Shown in pieces: positions 34,500-46,581 of a DNA stretch of 64,000 nucleotides. A program made the position numbers and the translations under genes. Position 1 is the stretch's first letter; each line of letters begins with the position of its first letter. Below the pieces are notes generated by a model. That model was not told where the DNA came from and ran no database searches. It saw only the letters and a program-made list of their open reading frames with translations. The DNA is from Mytilus edulis (taxonomy: Eukaryota; Mollusca; Bivalvia; Mytilida; Mytilidae), in NCBI RefSeq assembly GCF_963676685.1, contig NC_092350.1, positions 42,317,373 to 42,381,372 of the forward strand. The letters run 5' to 3'.

Positions 34500-34858
34500 A
34501 CATTGACAAATTATCATAAGATTGATAAGAAGATACAATAAACAAACACCTTGTAAGCCATGTGACAATAATATAAATAATATACTAGTATATATAAAAC
34601 CAACAATGTGCAGACATACGTTGGTATTGTCAATAAAGACAATATGAATAAAATAAAATTCATGCAAAGACATACGTTGATTTGTCGATATCGACATCTT
34701 ACATGTCATACACAGACAAAACAGGAGAAACTAAATTGTCTGTACTGATAGATATTTGGAACATAATTTGTCGACATACTTATTCAAAGTGCTAGTCAGG
34801 CACTTTCATTTATCAGTGTAATTTAGTAAAATTAAATATTGAATTTTATAAAGCATTA
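34500..34858. other. Intergenic, nothing recognised
   Basis: Imperfect direct repeats of 'gcaaagacatacgttg'/'gcagacatacgttg' with 'caataaagacaatatg' near 34610-34690. No gene seen. Confidence 0.35.
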
Positions 34859-35553
34859 CTATATAAGATATCTTATATAATATACAAGATATCTCATTTT
34901 ATATATAAGATATCTTATATACTTTTTATCTCTTTAAGTTAATAAAATATATTATATATATTTTTTTATTATTAGTGTCATATGAAGCCTCAAATTAAAA
35001 AATAAATAAAAGGCATATGTTTTCATAACTAAATGGATAGTTGTCCTTATAAAACTTATGTACATATACTTTTTTCTGAAGAAAATTCTTTAATTTGTCC
35101 ACATTTAGAAGTTTACATTCTTTAATTGCTTGCTTCCAGGAAGCAATTCGCCGACATATTTTCCGTATGCAAAGTGACCTTAGCATGACTCTACTCGTAA
35201 AAATACGGTGATCGCAATTCGCATTGATCTGTCATTAAAATAAACTATTATCTGACTTGTACATGTTAAACACGTGCTCACTATCCATGTCTTTGTTGAT
35301 TGTTTACTATAAGGTGACAATCGGTAAACTACGGATTCATAATACGACAAATAATTAGCTGCCAAATTGACGATTATACGATATGTTAGCGTAAAAAAGG
35401 ATAAATTCGTGCACAGAAGACTAAGTTTATATACATGCATTGATTCAACAATTGAATAAACATTATTTTTCACCAGTCACTCGTTTCATATGACTTTAAC
35501 ATATCTTAAAGATATCTCATATAGTATAAGATATCTTATATAGTTATAATATA

Positions 35554-35672
35554 GGGTTATTGCATGAATATTGGGGAATATTGTCCCGAGTAGAATTTTA
35601 TATTGCACGAGCTTGCGAGTGCAATATATGTTCTACGAGGGACAATATTCTCCAATATTCATGCAATAACCC
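35554..35672. repeat. 119 bp near-perfect hairpin
   Basis: Arms start GGGTTATTGCATGAATATTG and end CAATATTCATGCAATAACCC, pairing almost continuously to a small loop near 'gagcttgcgag'. It probably represents a foldback MITE. Confidence 0.75.
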
Positions 35673-35674
35673 TT

Positions 35675-35844
35675 TTATTGTATAGCAATATAATATTTGA
35701 AAGTAAAAATTGGTTTAAACTAAGATTTTGTCGTTAATGACGTCATGAATTTTGAAGATTTATTGCACTAGTGCAATATTAGAATTTATTGCACGCTAAC
35801 TTTTGGTTACGTTCTGTGGGAAATATTATATTGCTATACAATAA
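35675..35844. mobile_element. MITE with 24 bp perfect TIRs
   Basis: Left TIR begins TTATTGTATAGCAATATAAT and its exact inverse ends at 35844. The interior includes a palindromic TGACGTCA (about 35736) and 'attgcactagtgcaat'. It lies directly beside the 119 bp hairpin. I see no clear target-site duplication. Confidence 0.7.
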
Positions 35845-36111
35845 TATATATTATATAGTTATAAGATATATTATATAGTTTATAAGATATCTTATATAGT
35901 TTATAAGATATCTTATATAGTTTATAAGATATCTTATATAGTTTATAAGATATCTTATATAGTTTAAAAGATATCTCATATAGTTTATCAGATATCTAAT
36001 ATAATTTATAAGATATCTTATAAACAATACAAGATATATTTTATAAATAATACAAGATATCTGATAAACTATATAGATATCTTATAAAGTTTAGGAGATG
36101 TCTGGAAGTAA

Positions 36112-36801
36112 GAATTAATAGTAATTCTTGGGGTTCACTGTAAAACTTCCAACCATGCATGTCGCAGTGAGCTTGGTAGACTCCCCTCAAAAGCTAAAAT
36201 TTTGTTGTCTTCCATGAAATTTTTAGATCATTTAATCTCATCTAACAAAATCTTAGCTCATGACATATTTATTCAAACAAGAGAAAACAACCTATGGACA
36301 AGTAATATGAAGAAATGTATCCATAATCTGGGTTTCTCATATTTAACATCTTTTAATGTACCTATTACACCTATGCTTGCTCAAATAAAACAACGAATTC
36401 ATGACCAAATTTTACAGAATTCATATATTACAGAATCATCAAAATTATCATTTTTTCGACATTTTTGTTTTTCAAATAAACGTGCACACTATGTTGACCA
36501 ATTGAATATGTTGAAAGATAGGGCACCTTTGGCAAAACTAAGGCTAAGTGCACACAATCTTGAAATTGAAAGAGGTAGATACATGCAAGTTTACAGAGAA
36601 GAAAGGTGGTGCAAATTATGTCATAATAAAAATATAGAAGATGAAAAAAAAATTATCTTGCACTGCACAAAATATGAATCACAAAGAAATGTTCTTATAT
36701 CAAATTGTCCTATTTTAAAAATTATGACAAACGATCCAAAACTGAGGATGAATATATCAAACTACTACTTAATAGCAAGTGTAGAAAAACACTTAGATTA
36801 A
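36112..36801 (+). pseudogene. Non-LTR retrotransposon ORF2 C-terminal fragment
   Basis: An open frame from 36112 (no Met start needed; a stop precedes it at 36109) reads LGVHCKTSNHACRSELGRLP, the conserved region just after the reverse transcriptase domain of many non-LTR elements. It ends with a CCHC-like cluster (WCKLCHNKN ... IILHC) near residue 175-200. The 5' part with RT and endonuclease is missing, cut where the AT-rich array ends. This is typical 5' truncation on insertion. Without a search I cannot assign a clade. Confidence 0.75.
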
Positions 36802-37095
36802 TATCATCTTTTATTAATCAATCATTTGAATTAAGGAAAAATGTCCTTATAAATGAGTAATATAAACAATTTGAAGTTATAACATACAATATACTTATGT
36901 CAGTAGTCTATTCTTACAAATTAACCTATATATATTGATATTTATAACTGCACATTTCATTGTTCGAAATGTGCCCAATGATATGCTATGTAGTATTGTT
37001 TAATTGCTGCATCATTACTATCTGTATACTAGTTGTATGGGCCTTTGCCAATTATTGTAATTGAGTTTGTGCCAATAAAATATTTATTTGTAGTA
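36802..37095 (+). mobile_element. 3' tail of the non-LTR fragment
   Basis: Non-coding sequence following the ORF2 fragment, ending 'tgccaataaaatatttattt'. The AATAAA near the end would be the element's own polyadenylation signal. Confidence 0.45.
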
Positions 37096-37179
37096 AAACA
37101 GCTTGCCATAAAAACATAAATCAAAGCGCTGTAAGCGCTGAAGGCAGTTAACCAAAAACCAGGCAAACGTAATTATGTG

Positions 37180-37341
37180 CAGTGGCGGATCCAGAAATGT
37201 TCATAAGTGGGGGCCCACTGCCTGCCTAACAGGGGACCTGCTCCAGTCATGCTTCAGTGATTCCCTATATAATCAACCAATTTTTTTCTCAAAAATGGAA
37301 GGGGGGGGGGGGCACTGAAAAACCCTCTAAATCCGCCTCTG
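37180..37341. mobile_element. MITE with 'CAGTGGCGGATCCAG' ends and 5 bp TSD
   Basis: Left end CAGTGGCGGATCCAGAAA, right end TAAATCCGCCTCTG. Flanked by ATGTG (37175-37179 and 37342-37346). Length, G-run and the internal 'gctccagtcatgcttcagtg' match the copy at 34335. Confidence 0.8.
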
Positions 37342-37708
37342 ATGTGGCATTGAACATTCATATATTGTACATTTATGTTTATCTAATGAATTAATTTATA
37401 TGTTATCAAGGTTTCAATAGCAATGAATATATAAATGTATATTTTTTATGGTGAGTCTGCAGTGGTACAAGTTCGCAATGATTGTAGTTGTTCTATAGTT
37501 GGTAGTTAACGTTGGTTTTAGTTGACTGTTAGTAGTACGTGTTGATTTAGTACGAACATGTAATAGTATAAATGGACTGGTTTCCCTGTAAAGAAAACTG
37601 AGTATGTGTTCTATAGTACAATAGTTATATGACACAAATCAGACAAATGTTCACTACTACAAGGATCAAAGGTGAGGTCTGACTGACCTGCCCATAGTAA
37701 ATGTAAAT

Positions 37709-38280
37709 GATTTGTTATATTGTCCCATACATGAATATATATGGTTTAGGGGTAAGGATCTCGAGGGTTTTCAAGTTCTTAAACAGGAAGGGGTAGGGTG
37801 ACCCCAGGGACTTCCCCTATATTTCATTTGATTTGTTATATTGTTCCATTCATGAATATATATGGTTTAGGGGTGGGGATCTCGAGGGTTTTCAAGTTCT
37901 CAAACAGGAAGGGATAGGATGACCCCAGGGACTTCCCCTATATTTCATTTGATTTGTTATATTGTCCCATACATGAATATATATGGTTTAGGGGTGGGGA
38001 TCTCATCGGTTTCCAAGTTCTCAAACAGGAGGGGGTAGGGGGACTCCCCCTATATTTCATTTAATTAGTTATATTGACCCATACATGAATATATATTGTT
38101 TAGGGGTGGGGATCTCGACCGTTTCGTAAGTTCCCAAACAGGAGGGGTGGGTCACCCCATGGACTCCCCTTATATATCATTTGATTAGTTATATAGTCCC
38201 ATGCATGAATGTATATGGTTGAGAGGTGGAGATCTCATCCGTTTCAAAGTTATCAAACATATATATCATATGATTTGCCT
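37709..38280. repeat. Five tandem units of about 120 bp
   Basis: Units start with 'gatt(t/a)gttatattg(t)ccca' near 37709, 37830, 37951, 38063 and 38183. Each has 'catgaatatatatggttta', 'ggggatctcgagggttt' and 'accccagggacttcccct' in order. The first two are the most alike. No protein frame persists through the units. Confidence 0.8.
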
Positions 38281-39730
38281 ACATTCAGGTAGTTATTTGT
38301 GAAATTTGTGAAAATAAAGTAAGAATCTTCCAGCTACTTTAACTGATCCTTCAAAATTGAGGGAAACAAATACCCCTTCAAAATTGCAGTAATATGTTTA
38401 CACTTTAAAAGCATCTTACATGCATTATCAACATTTATCACTCATACAGAAAATTTATACTGTGACCAGGAACATATATATTGTTAGATATACTGTTCCC
38501 AGCTGTCACATTGTATTGGATTTTGACATTAAAATTTGTCAAAAAGTAATTTCGAGTTTCTGTTTAAAATATTTTCTGCTTTTTCTTTCTTTTACATATA
38601 TCTTTTGGTTTTCAATTCTAGTGTTTATATTCATCTACCATGCATAGATGTATTTTGTCACCTGTCTGGATTCGCCAAAAACCCGGAATTACCCTTATCC
38701 GCTTCCGGAATCGGATCCGATATTGTAATTGTCTTTTCACGGCAGCCATTGTCATTGTTTTTCAATGTTGTTTTTGTCAGTCAGATACGATTTTACTCGT
38801 ATTAACACATTTTTTGTCGGCGATTTTCTGTATATAGCTAGCGATTGAACAAAATTGACATCGCTGTCATGAATAATAATGATTAAAATAAGTTTTGAGA
38901 TCGTCAAATCCAACTAAGTTAGACATCACGTGACTTCTGTGACGTATACTAGCCGCCATTTTGTATAGTATTTCCCATATAAAATGCATAGATGCTTCAA
39001 TAAAGTTCAATTTTCTCATAAACCTGACCCGTTTTCTAACTTTTGCAAATCAATCCTTGATATTCAAACATATTTCTATCAAACAATGTTGGTCCTAACA
39101 GTTTAATTTTTGATTAAAGTCGGTCATTTTAGAGTTGTAAAACATGCACTTTTTCTCGTCATTTCTCCGTTGACTCAATGCTAAATTACCGATACCCATG
39201 TCTACTTGTACAACACGTAAATAAAAAACAAACTTTGCAAATCGATTAAGTATATTGAAACATATATCTGGCGGGGAATACTACTTAAAACAGTTTAATT
39301 TTAGGGCAAATTCGGTCAAACATCGATTTAAAAAAGGGAAATTTTCGGGATTTTTCAAAATGGCGGATGTTGTAAATGTTGCATCAAATCAAGGATTTGT
39401 ATAGTAAGACTTTTCTAGATTATATTTAAATTTTCATTCAGAATCTTTGATATTTCTGTTGTTTTCTTTGCTGACATTTCGATATGATTGATTTCAAAAT
39501 GTCTTGATAAAGAAAATATTATTTGAAGTGTGACACGGGAACATTTATTTTGACAGATATCCAGCATTTACTGTTACCGGAAAATATTTTACAATAAATT
39601 CATAATACATTCTTTTCTCTTCTTTTTTTAAAGGTGTTTTTCCTGTTTTCTGTATATTTTATCTTTCTGTAGAAATATATTTATACATTCCTTATAGAAC
39701 AAATTTTTTTTTCATCCGATGAGAAAACAA
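38281..39730. other. Intergenic, with a weak ~190 bp duplication
   Basis: 39040-39130 and 39225-39330 share 'ttgcaaatc.att', 'tat(a)ttgaaacatat' and 'cagtttaatttt', an old tandem duplication. No gene is evident; short open frames near 38.4-38.8 kb overlap in all frames and lack any motif. Confidence 0.4.
38927..38963. promoter_or_regulatory. E-box and YY1-like motif cluster
   Basis: CACGTG (38927-38932) lies 20 bp from GCCGCCATTTTG (38952-38963), and the inverse CAAAATGGCGG occurs at about 39357. These are standard USF/MYC and YY1 motifs in animals, often near transcription starts. No downstream exon was identified, so the role is speculative. Confidence 0.25.
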
Positions 39731-40657
39731 AAGGCTGTCACAACGACAGCAAACCGGATTTATTAACATTTATTTGTTTCCTGGCAATATCACAAGAACC
39801 ATTACTGATGAATGGTGAAAGTGAAAATCGTCAATATCAAATTTGACCTCCATTTTGTCATCAGTATCAACATATTAAAATTTGAAAAGCTTAGATTGAA
39901 TGGTTCATGAGTAAATGCAACAACGTGAATGGAAACGCCATTTTACGATCTTTCAAGAACCATAACTCCTGAACGGTAAAAGTCAAAATCGTCATTATTG
40001 AACTTGATCTCTATTTTGTCATCAGTAACAACATATTAAAATTTCAAAAGCTTTGGTTGAATGGTTCATGAGAAAATGCACGGACACGACGGGAAACACC
40101 ATTTTTCAATCTTTCAAGAACCATAACTCCTGAACGGTAAAAGTCAAAATCGTCATTATTGAACTTGACTTCCATTTTGTCATCAGTAACAGCATATTAA
40201 AATTTCGGAAGCTTTGGTAGAACAGTTCATGCATAAATGCACGGACACGACTGGAAACTCCATTTTTCAATCTTTCAAGAACCATAACTCCTGAACGGTA
40301 AAAGTCAAATTCGTCATTATTGAACTTGACCTCCATTCTGTCATTACTAACAACATATTAAAATTTGGGAAGCTTTGGTAGAACAGTTCATGCGTAAATG
40401 CACGGACACGACTGGAAACTCCATTTTTCAATCTTTCAAGAACCATAACTCCTGAACGGTAAAAGTCAAAATCGCCATTATTGAACTTGACCTTCGAATA
40501 GTTGTCAGTAATAACATATTAAAATTTTAAAAGCTTTGGTTGAACGGTTCATGAGTTAATGCACGGACAACATTTGATTGCCGTCCGCCCGCCCGCCCGG
40601 CCGCCCGCCGTACATCCCCAAATCAATAACCGACATTTTTGTCACAAAAATCCGGTT
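39731..40657 (+). mobile_element. Tandem-repeat-bearing non-autonomous element, copy 2 (five 161 bp monomers)
   Basis: Same ends as 1311-2051: hairpin GCTGTC-acaac-GACAGC with aaccggattt at left, aaatccggtt at right. Monomers start near 39793, 39954, 40115, 40277 and 40437. A GC tract of CCGCCCG units (about 40582-40613) and a GACA-tttt-TGTC hairpin precede the right end. One monomer more than copy 1. Confidence 0.78.
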
Positions 40658-41633
40658 AAAAACCCAATGCCCAACAATTATTATAGATAAATATTCTATA
40701 CCTTTAAAATTTCATCCCTTTACAGAACAGGTGAGCTCTGACTTGGGTTATAATGTTACGTAACAATATATTGTCAGGTAGACGTGCAAACCAAAAGCAA
40801 CCAGGTGACATTCAACATCCTGTCAGTGTGTACACATGTATTACCAGAGTTTAAATTTTGTAATATACAAAAGTTTTAATAAATGTACAAATAAATACCT
40901 TCTTTTAATTTCCCGTGTCAAATCAGAAGACGTATGTATCATAATAAACTTTAAGAACATATAAAAGATATTCAAATATTTATTTTTCCACAATTATTTT
41001 AAAGAAATATTATGATTCAAATTTTAATTTAATTTAAATGGTTTTTTTTTAATTATTTTATAGGAAATTCAACGAGATTTTATTATTATTATTTTTTTAA
41101 ATCAATATTTTACGCTAAATCCCTGCATTCAGTGAATCGGTATAAAGTTTAACTCCTGTAAAAAAATGTTATTGTATACATTTAAACAGAGACGTCGTAT
41201 AATACGATTGCTCTGATTTCAACAATATTGTATACCCTATAATACAATATTGTATACACTATAATATCTATCGACAGAGTTATCGGTCCTGAATAGTTAT
41301 TTTTTGAATATATAAGAGAAATATCTTGAAATATTTACTTTTTAATACATATATTCATATTTAAGTTGAGGAAATGTGTCATTATACTTGAAAAAACAAG
41401 ATTTATTTAATTTTAATCATGCAAAAGATATATTTCTTGGCACCATGAAGCCATTTAAGTGCCAAGCCATTTTGACATTTGTTTTTTTAACAATTATTTG
41501 ATCATCTTTGATATTTTTTGGATAAATTTTGTTAACTAAGTTGGTTTATATACAACAGTTCAAGAAAAATACAAAAATATTTTTCTAGAAATAAGCAGTT
41601 TTTATTCAAAGAAAATAATCAGAAAAAATGAAT

Positions 41634-41709
41634 TGTGACTTTTTGTCCTGTGACTTTTTGTCCGTGACTTTTTGTCTGTGACTTTTTGTCCTGTGACTTT
41701 CTGTCCTAC
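41634..41709. repeat. Short tandem repeat (~16 bp unit)
   Basis: Five copies of 'tgtgactttttgtcc' with small length changes, the last ending 'ttctgtcctac'. No role is apparent. Confidence 0.8.
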
Positions 41710-43329
41710 ATTCAGTTGGGTATGTTATTTTGAGACTTTGGCGAAAAGGTTTGCAAAGCTATTTTTTATTTTCTTTCAAGTGGAACTGAGACTACTATAA
41801 CAGTGATATAGTTGTCTCAGAGTGGAAGGCCCGTCGGGCATGGGTAGTAACCAAGTCGAAAGTGGAAGGTCGCGAACCTCGGACCACCGCTAATTTTAAC
41901 CCCTGCCTCCAAATTGAAAAGATACGAAAATTTCGTTTTCTAACATGTCTAATTTGAAATTGTCGCCAACAGCATGAACAGTTGAACTTATTATATAATA
42001 GACTACTGACGTAAATGTACTACGTATTGACGACAAACAATATTCCTACGACTTTTGCCATTTGGGAAATCTAAAGTACTTGTCTTAAAAGATTTTCGGC
42101 GATTAAATATTTCATACAATTGTTTTTTGACATCTTAGCCAAAAGCACAGGCGATAATACATAAGAATTCCTAATGAGCACTACTTCCTATGTGCAACTT
42201 CAAAAGTTTTGGGTGATTCGACGACCATTTAAGGTTTTTCTAGTCATATTTTTTGTAATCCAGAATAAAAAGTATTAAAAAAGTGTTCAATTAGTTATAT
42301 ATAACATAGTAGCCAGCTAGATAATAACAATGGCAAGTATTTCAGCATTTATTGGGTAGACCACAAATCTAGGGTGCTCGCATAATGCAGCTTAACTGCA
42401 TAAAAAATACTATTATTAATTTAAATTATACATAAACATGATAAAAAAAGGCCACTCTTGTTTTGATACTGCTACCGATTTAGCAGAGTGTACTTACTAA
42501 TTTTGCTACATGTTAGCAACAAGTCGTTTTTATTTATTTAAACATGTAAAACCGTAATATGTAACAGAGTACACATTAAAAAAATAATTCTTTTATTTAT
42601 ATCTCTTAGTGATTATTTGAAAATTTGAGAGTTTTACGTGACCCCATACATAATAGATACGTAAGCATGATATTTGTCTTACCAGTAACGAATCCCCACA
42701 AGTAAATCTCTCCATCTATAACAGATGTATTTATGTAAATTGTTTGTATATGTATTGATTGCCAAATGTAATACATCACTTCTTTCTGTGTACATAATGT
42801 ATTTAGAAAATTGTTGTGCTTTTTCTCAAAATGATAAAAGAATGAGTACAGGATTCGTGTTTATCATAGCTATCGAGAAACATTAATATCTGTAGGTTGT
42901 AAAGTTGCAGTTTTATCAACCCAAAAAACAACCGTGGCAAAATTTATAGTTTCGACCTAGTTACAAGACAAACATACAAATATCGGTCAGTTAGGCGTCA
43001 GCATGTCACACCAATATTAATGACCTAGAAAATGGTCATTCATTACATCCAGGTGAAGGGAGATACTAGAAACATTAACCTTGAAACAGGAAATTTACAC
43101 TTTTCTCAAATTTTTCACATCATAGTACATATATCATGTACAGCTGGTACCATCTCTGTATTAAATTTTTTGATTTTGATTTTTTGTACATGTAGTTTTC
43201 ACTCTTTATGTCTTTCGTTTTATTCTTATTATTTAAGACAAAAAGTATGCAGAAATAATCAGTATACCAGCAACCAAAAGTAATGTAATACATTGCAACT
43301 ACTGAAGTTGTGCCCTAAAATGCTTTATT

Positions 43330-43412
43330 TCGACCCATAATAGTTTACCTTTTATAAATTGTGACTTAGATGGGGATTTGTCTCAGTGGCACTCATACCA
43401 CATCTTCTTATT
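43330..43412 (+). repeat. 3' end of a SINE-like repeat, copy C
   Basis: 'cccataatagtttacctttt', 'aaattgtgacttagatgg' and 'cactcataccacatcttctt' match the 3' parts of the copies at 2285 and 31630. The 5' part is missing. Confidence 0.6.
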
Positions 43413-43981
43413 TTTATGTCCTTTCAATTTGATCTATATTCAAAACTAGACACAATATGATTGAAAAAGTTATAGAGGCACATGCATGCTGTCAAGTTTC
43501 TCGTTAACCGATTTGACACTTATTCTCATATTAGATAAATTAAAAAAAAACATACTAAAACGTATATCCAATTTAAAAAAAAAATCGAAAATAAACGACT
43601 TAAAAGGCATTGCCGGGATACAATGTATTATCGATTCGTTTCGTGTGTATTTTAGCGCAGACCCATCTATTATCTATCGAGTTGCCCTCCGAAGACTGCC
43701 GACGACTCATCATAGTCGATATAAACATAACTATAGATAAAAATAGACAGCAAACTCGTGCAATTGGATTTTTATATGTCTGTTTAATTTCATATAATAG
43801 GTTAAAAATGTATGTTAATCATCGTTTTTACATGTATATGAATGAGTTTTTTGTGGATCGAATCAGTCAACCAAATGATTTATCTTTGTTTCACTTTCAA
43901 TGTTGACATTCTTTTCCTTTAATATCTGAACACTTATAATTTGTGCGTTATCCATCTCTAGGGGCTATAAGGGATTAAATA

Positions 43982-45086
43982 AAAGGTCATACGCTGAAAT
44001 TACTTGCCTGCTTTAGTTACCAGGATTGATTCCATGTCAAAAGTCTGACATGTTAGGATTTTACAATACAAGTATCACAAAAAAAAATTAATCCATGAAA
44101 CTGAAATCAAGGTCAGATATACCTTGCCAGACAGAAATTCTTCACGTAACAATCCATCTATAAACCAAATATAAATGACCTAGCTATTGCTTATAGTATA
44201 ATAAACTGTTATCACAGAGATATTTCTAGCCTTTTTGTAATTTTGCTTAAAATACAATACAGTTATCTCCTAAATGCTAAAACAACTGCATACCAAATAC
44301 CATTATTATTATTATAAGTCGTTTCCAAATCTAAATACAAACATTAACTTGTAAATTATTTAAAAGTTTCAAAGTCAATGAACCATAAAGAGGGGGTTGG
44401 GCTATATAATCTCCATGGAAACAATACTTGCAAATGCCAATAAATTTACATACCAAATATCATTGACTTAACATAAGCAGTTCATCTTAAACTGATCTAA
44501 TCACAAACTAATACGTGTAAACTAAGATAATTTTCAAAGTCATTAGACTGTGACTGAGGGGCAAGGCCAAATATTCTCCATGGAAATGAGATGTGCCAAT
44601 GCTTATACAACTAAATACCAATTAACATTGTCCTACCACTAATGGTGCCCCTTGAACTGACCTAATCACAAACTTATATATGATAGATTAGAAAAAAATC
44701 AGTCAAAAGACCATGACTAAGGGGGAGCCAAATTATCTCCATGGAAATGAGATATGCCAATGCTTATAAAACTGAATACCAAATATCATTGACCTACCAC
44801 TTGTGGTTCCCCATTAACTGACCTAATCACAAACTAATACATGTAAAATAAGCAAAAGTTTCGAAGTCATACCATGACTGAGGGACAGGGCTAAATAATC
44901 TCCATGGAAATGAGATGTGCCAATGCTTATACAACTGCATACGTAACCAAATATGATTGACCTACCACTTGTGGTCCACCATAAACTATAGACCTAATCA
45001 CAAGCTAATAAATTGTTGACGCCGTCGCCGACGCCGGAAGCAGCATACCTATGTCTCGCTTTTTGACTCCGTCAAGGCGAGATAAA
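43982..45086 (+). mobile_element. Tandem-repeat-bearing element with ~163 bp monomers
   Basis: 'ctccatggaaa' marks recur near 44410, 44576, 44737 and 44899. Each monomer also has 'gaccta(c)cactt.tggt' and 'acctaatcacaaactaata'. After the last monomer comes gacgccgtcgccgacgccgg, then a hairpin TCTCGCtttTTGACtccGTCAAggCGAGA that forms the right end. The left end is approximate. Confidence 0.7.
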
Positions 45087-45596
45087 AATACTCCGAGACC
45101 TAACCATACCCCACACCAAATATATTTGCAATACTGCTTATATTATTTGAAAAACCGACTATAAAACACGAAAAATAAACATTGACCTATGAACTCCGAA
45201 ATCACGACCAAGGTCAGATGAAACCTGTCAAATTAAGATATATATATATATACAATCATTTCTATGATGTGAAACTGTACCTCCTCAGTCAAATAGATAG
45301 ATAAGAAAGAAAATATATATTACCATTTTATGTACATATAATTGATTGTAATGATTACTGTTTGTTTGTTCTTTGTGTATGTGTTGATGACAATCCAGAT
45401 TTTGGATTTTTATATCAATAAAATCTTATATCTTATATCTTATATCTTATATCTTTCATAATTATAACCTACCGCATCGTCTTCGTCGATTTGTAGAGTT
45501 TTAATGAATGCTAACATGACTAATATGACAAGTATGAGTGTTCGTATGCAATAATGTATACGAATGAAGTTCTCTAGAACTCTCTGACCCTCTCTC

Positions 45597-46576
45597 TACG
45601 GGGCGCCGAATGGGACTCTTGTGGTTTTGTACTCAAAATTCAATTTTGTACGGACAAAAGTGACTTTTGTTCAACAAAAATAAGTTCAGTTTAACAAATT
45701 TAAAATTTTGTCATACAAAATTATCTATCAGCGGACAAAAGTCACTTTTGTCATGACAAAATTCATTTTTGTTACACAGACTTGAATTTTGTTACCTAAT
45801 TTGAAAATTGGGTGACAAAAGTCAATTTTGTATTCAAATTAGTTTAGTTTGGTTTCTGTGAACTAATTTGCATACAAAATCGACTTTTGTTACACAAAAT
45901 TGACAAAAATGAATTTTGTCTCAACAAAATTGACAAAATTGACTTTTGTCTCAACAAAATTAACAAAATTGACTTTTGTCTCAACAAAATTGACTTTTGT
46001 TTCAACAAAATTAACAAAATTGACTTTTGTCTCAACAAAATTGACTTTTGTCTCAACAAAATTGACTTTTGTCTCAACAAAATTGATTTTGTCTCAACAA
46101 AATTGACAGAATTGACTTTTGTCTCAACAAAATTAACAAAATTGACTTTTGTCTCAACAAAATTGACAAAATTGAATTTTGTCTCACAAAAATCAATTTT
46201 GTCTCACAAAAGTCAATTTTGTCTCACAAAAGTTAATTTTGTCTCACAAAATTGAATCTTACCTCACACAATTGACTTTTGTGATTTAATTTCCATATCA
46301 GGTAACAAAAGTCAATTTTGTATGCAAATTTGTTTATATTTGCATACCTTTTAGACAAAATTGACTTTTGTCATGACAAATATGAATTTTGTCTACAAAA
46401 ATGAATTTTGTCATGACAAAAATTAATTTTGTCTACACAAATGAATTTTGTTATCACAAAATTGAAGTTCTCACAAAACAAGTCTGTAGCACATAGTTTT
46501 GTAAGACAAAAATGATTTTGTTATGACAGAATTGAATTTTGTACAAAACCACAAGAGTCCCATTCGGCGCCCCGTA
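45597..46576. mobile_element. 980 bp TIR element with a palindromic ACAAAA..TTTTGT array
   Basis: The outer 36 bp at each end (45597-45632 and 46541-46576) are exact inverse repeats beginning TACGGGGCGCCGAATGGGAC. The flanks carry CTCTC on both sides (45592-45596, 46577-46581), a possible 5 bp TSD in low-complexity sequence. The interior is almost entirely built from (A)ACAAAATTGACTTTTGTC-like units, each an imperfect palindrome, densest at 45890-46260. Apparent open frames (NKIDFCLNK-type peptides) arise in several frames and both strands from the repeat and are not genes. No transposase is present. Confidence 0.85.
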
Positions 46577-46581
46577 CTCTC

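Larger units (their letters stand above)
34860..36100. repeat. AT-rich palindromic array (AAGATATCTTATATAG) with nested hairpins
   Basis: A ~21 bp unit (gtttataagatatcttatat) repeats about ten times at 35862-36095; related pieces lie at 34868-34922 and 35505-35548. The unit core AAGATATCTT is itself a palindrome. Two hairpin elements (35554-35672 and 35675-35844) interrupt the array. 34930-35500 is AT-rich unique sequence with no supported gene. Confidence 0.7.
40658..43981. other. Intergenic, AT-rich, no supported gene
   Basis: Apart from the short tandem repeat at 41634-41709 and the SINE-like end at 43330-43412, I see nothing. A paired 'acaatattgtatac' palindrome occurs near 41222 and 41243. 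Open frames near 43.5-43.9 kb overlap in two frames and have no motif. Confidence 0.4.

Noticed and set aside
36202..36801. A host gene of 199 codons
   Set aside because: The frame continues upstream of 36202 and matches the post-RT and CCHC region of non-LTR ORF2.
41821..41900. A tRNA gene suggested by 'gtcgcgaacctcggaccacc'
   Set aside because: No cloverleaf or paired acceptor stem can be drawn around it.
45844..46255. Several open frames coding for repeated NKIDFCL / TKLTFVS-type peptides
   Set aside because: They occur in overlapping frames and on both strands and follow from the ACAAAATTGACTTTTGT repeat.
45890..46260. CRISPR-like regular array
   Set aside because: Units lack unique spacers of constant length, the DNA is animal nuclear, and TIRs show a transposon origin.
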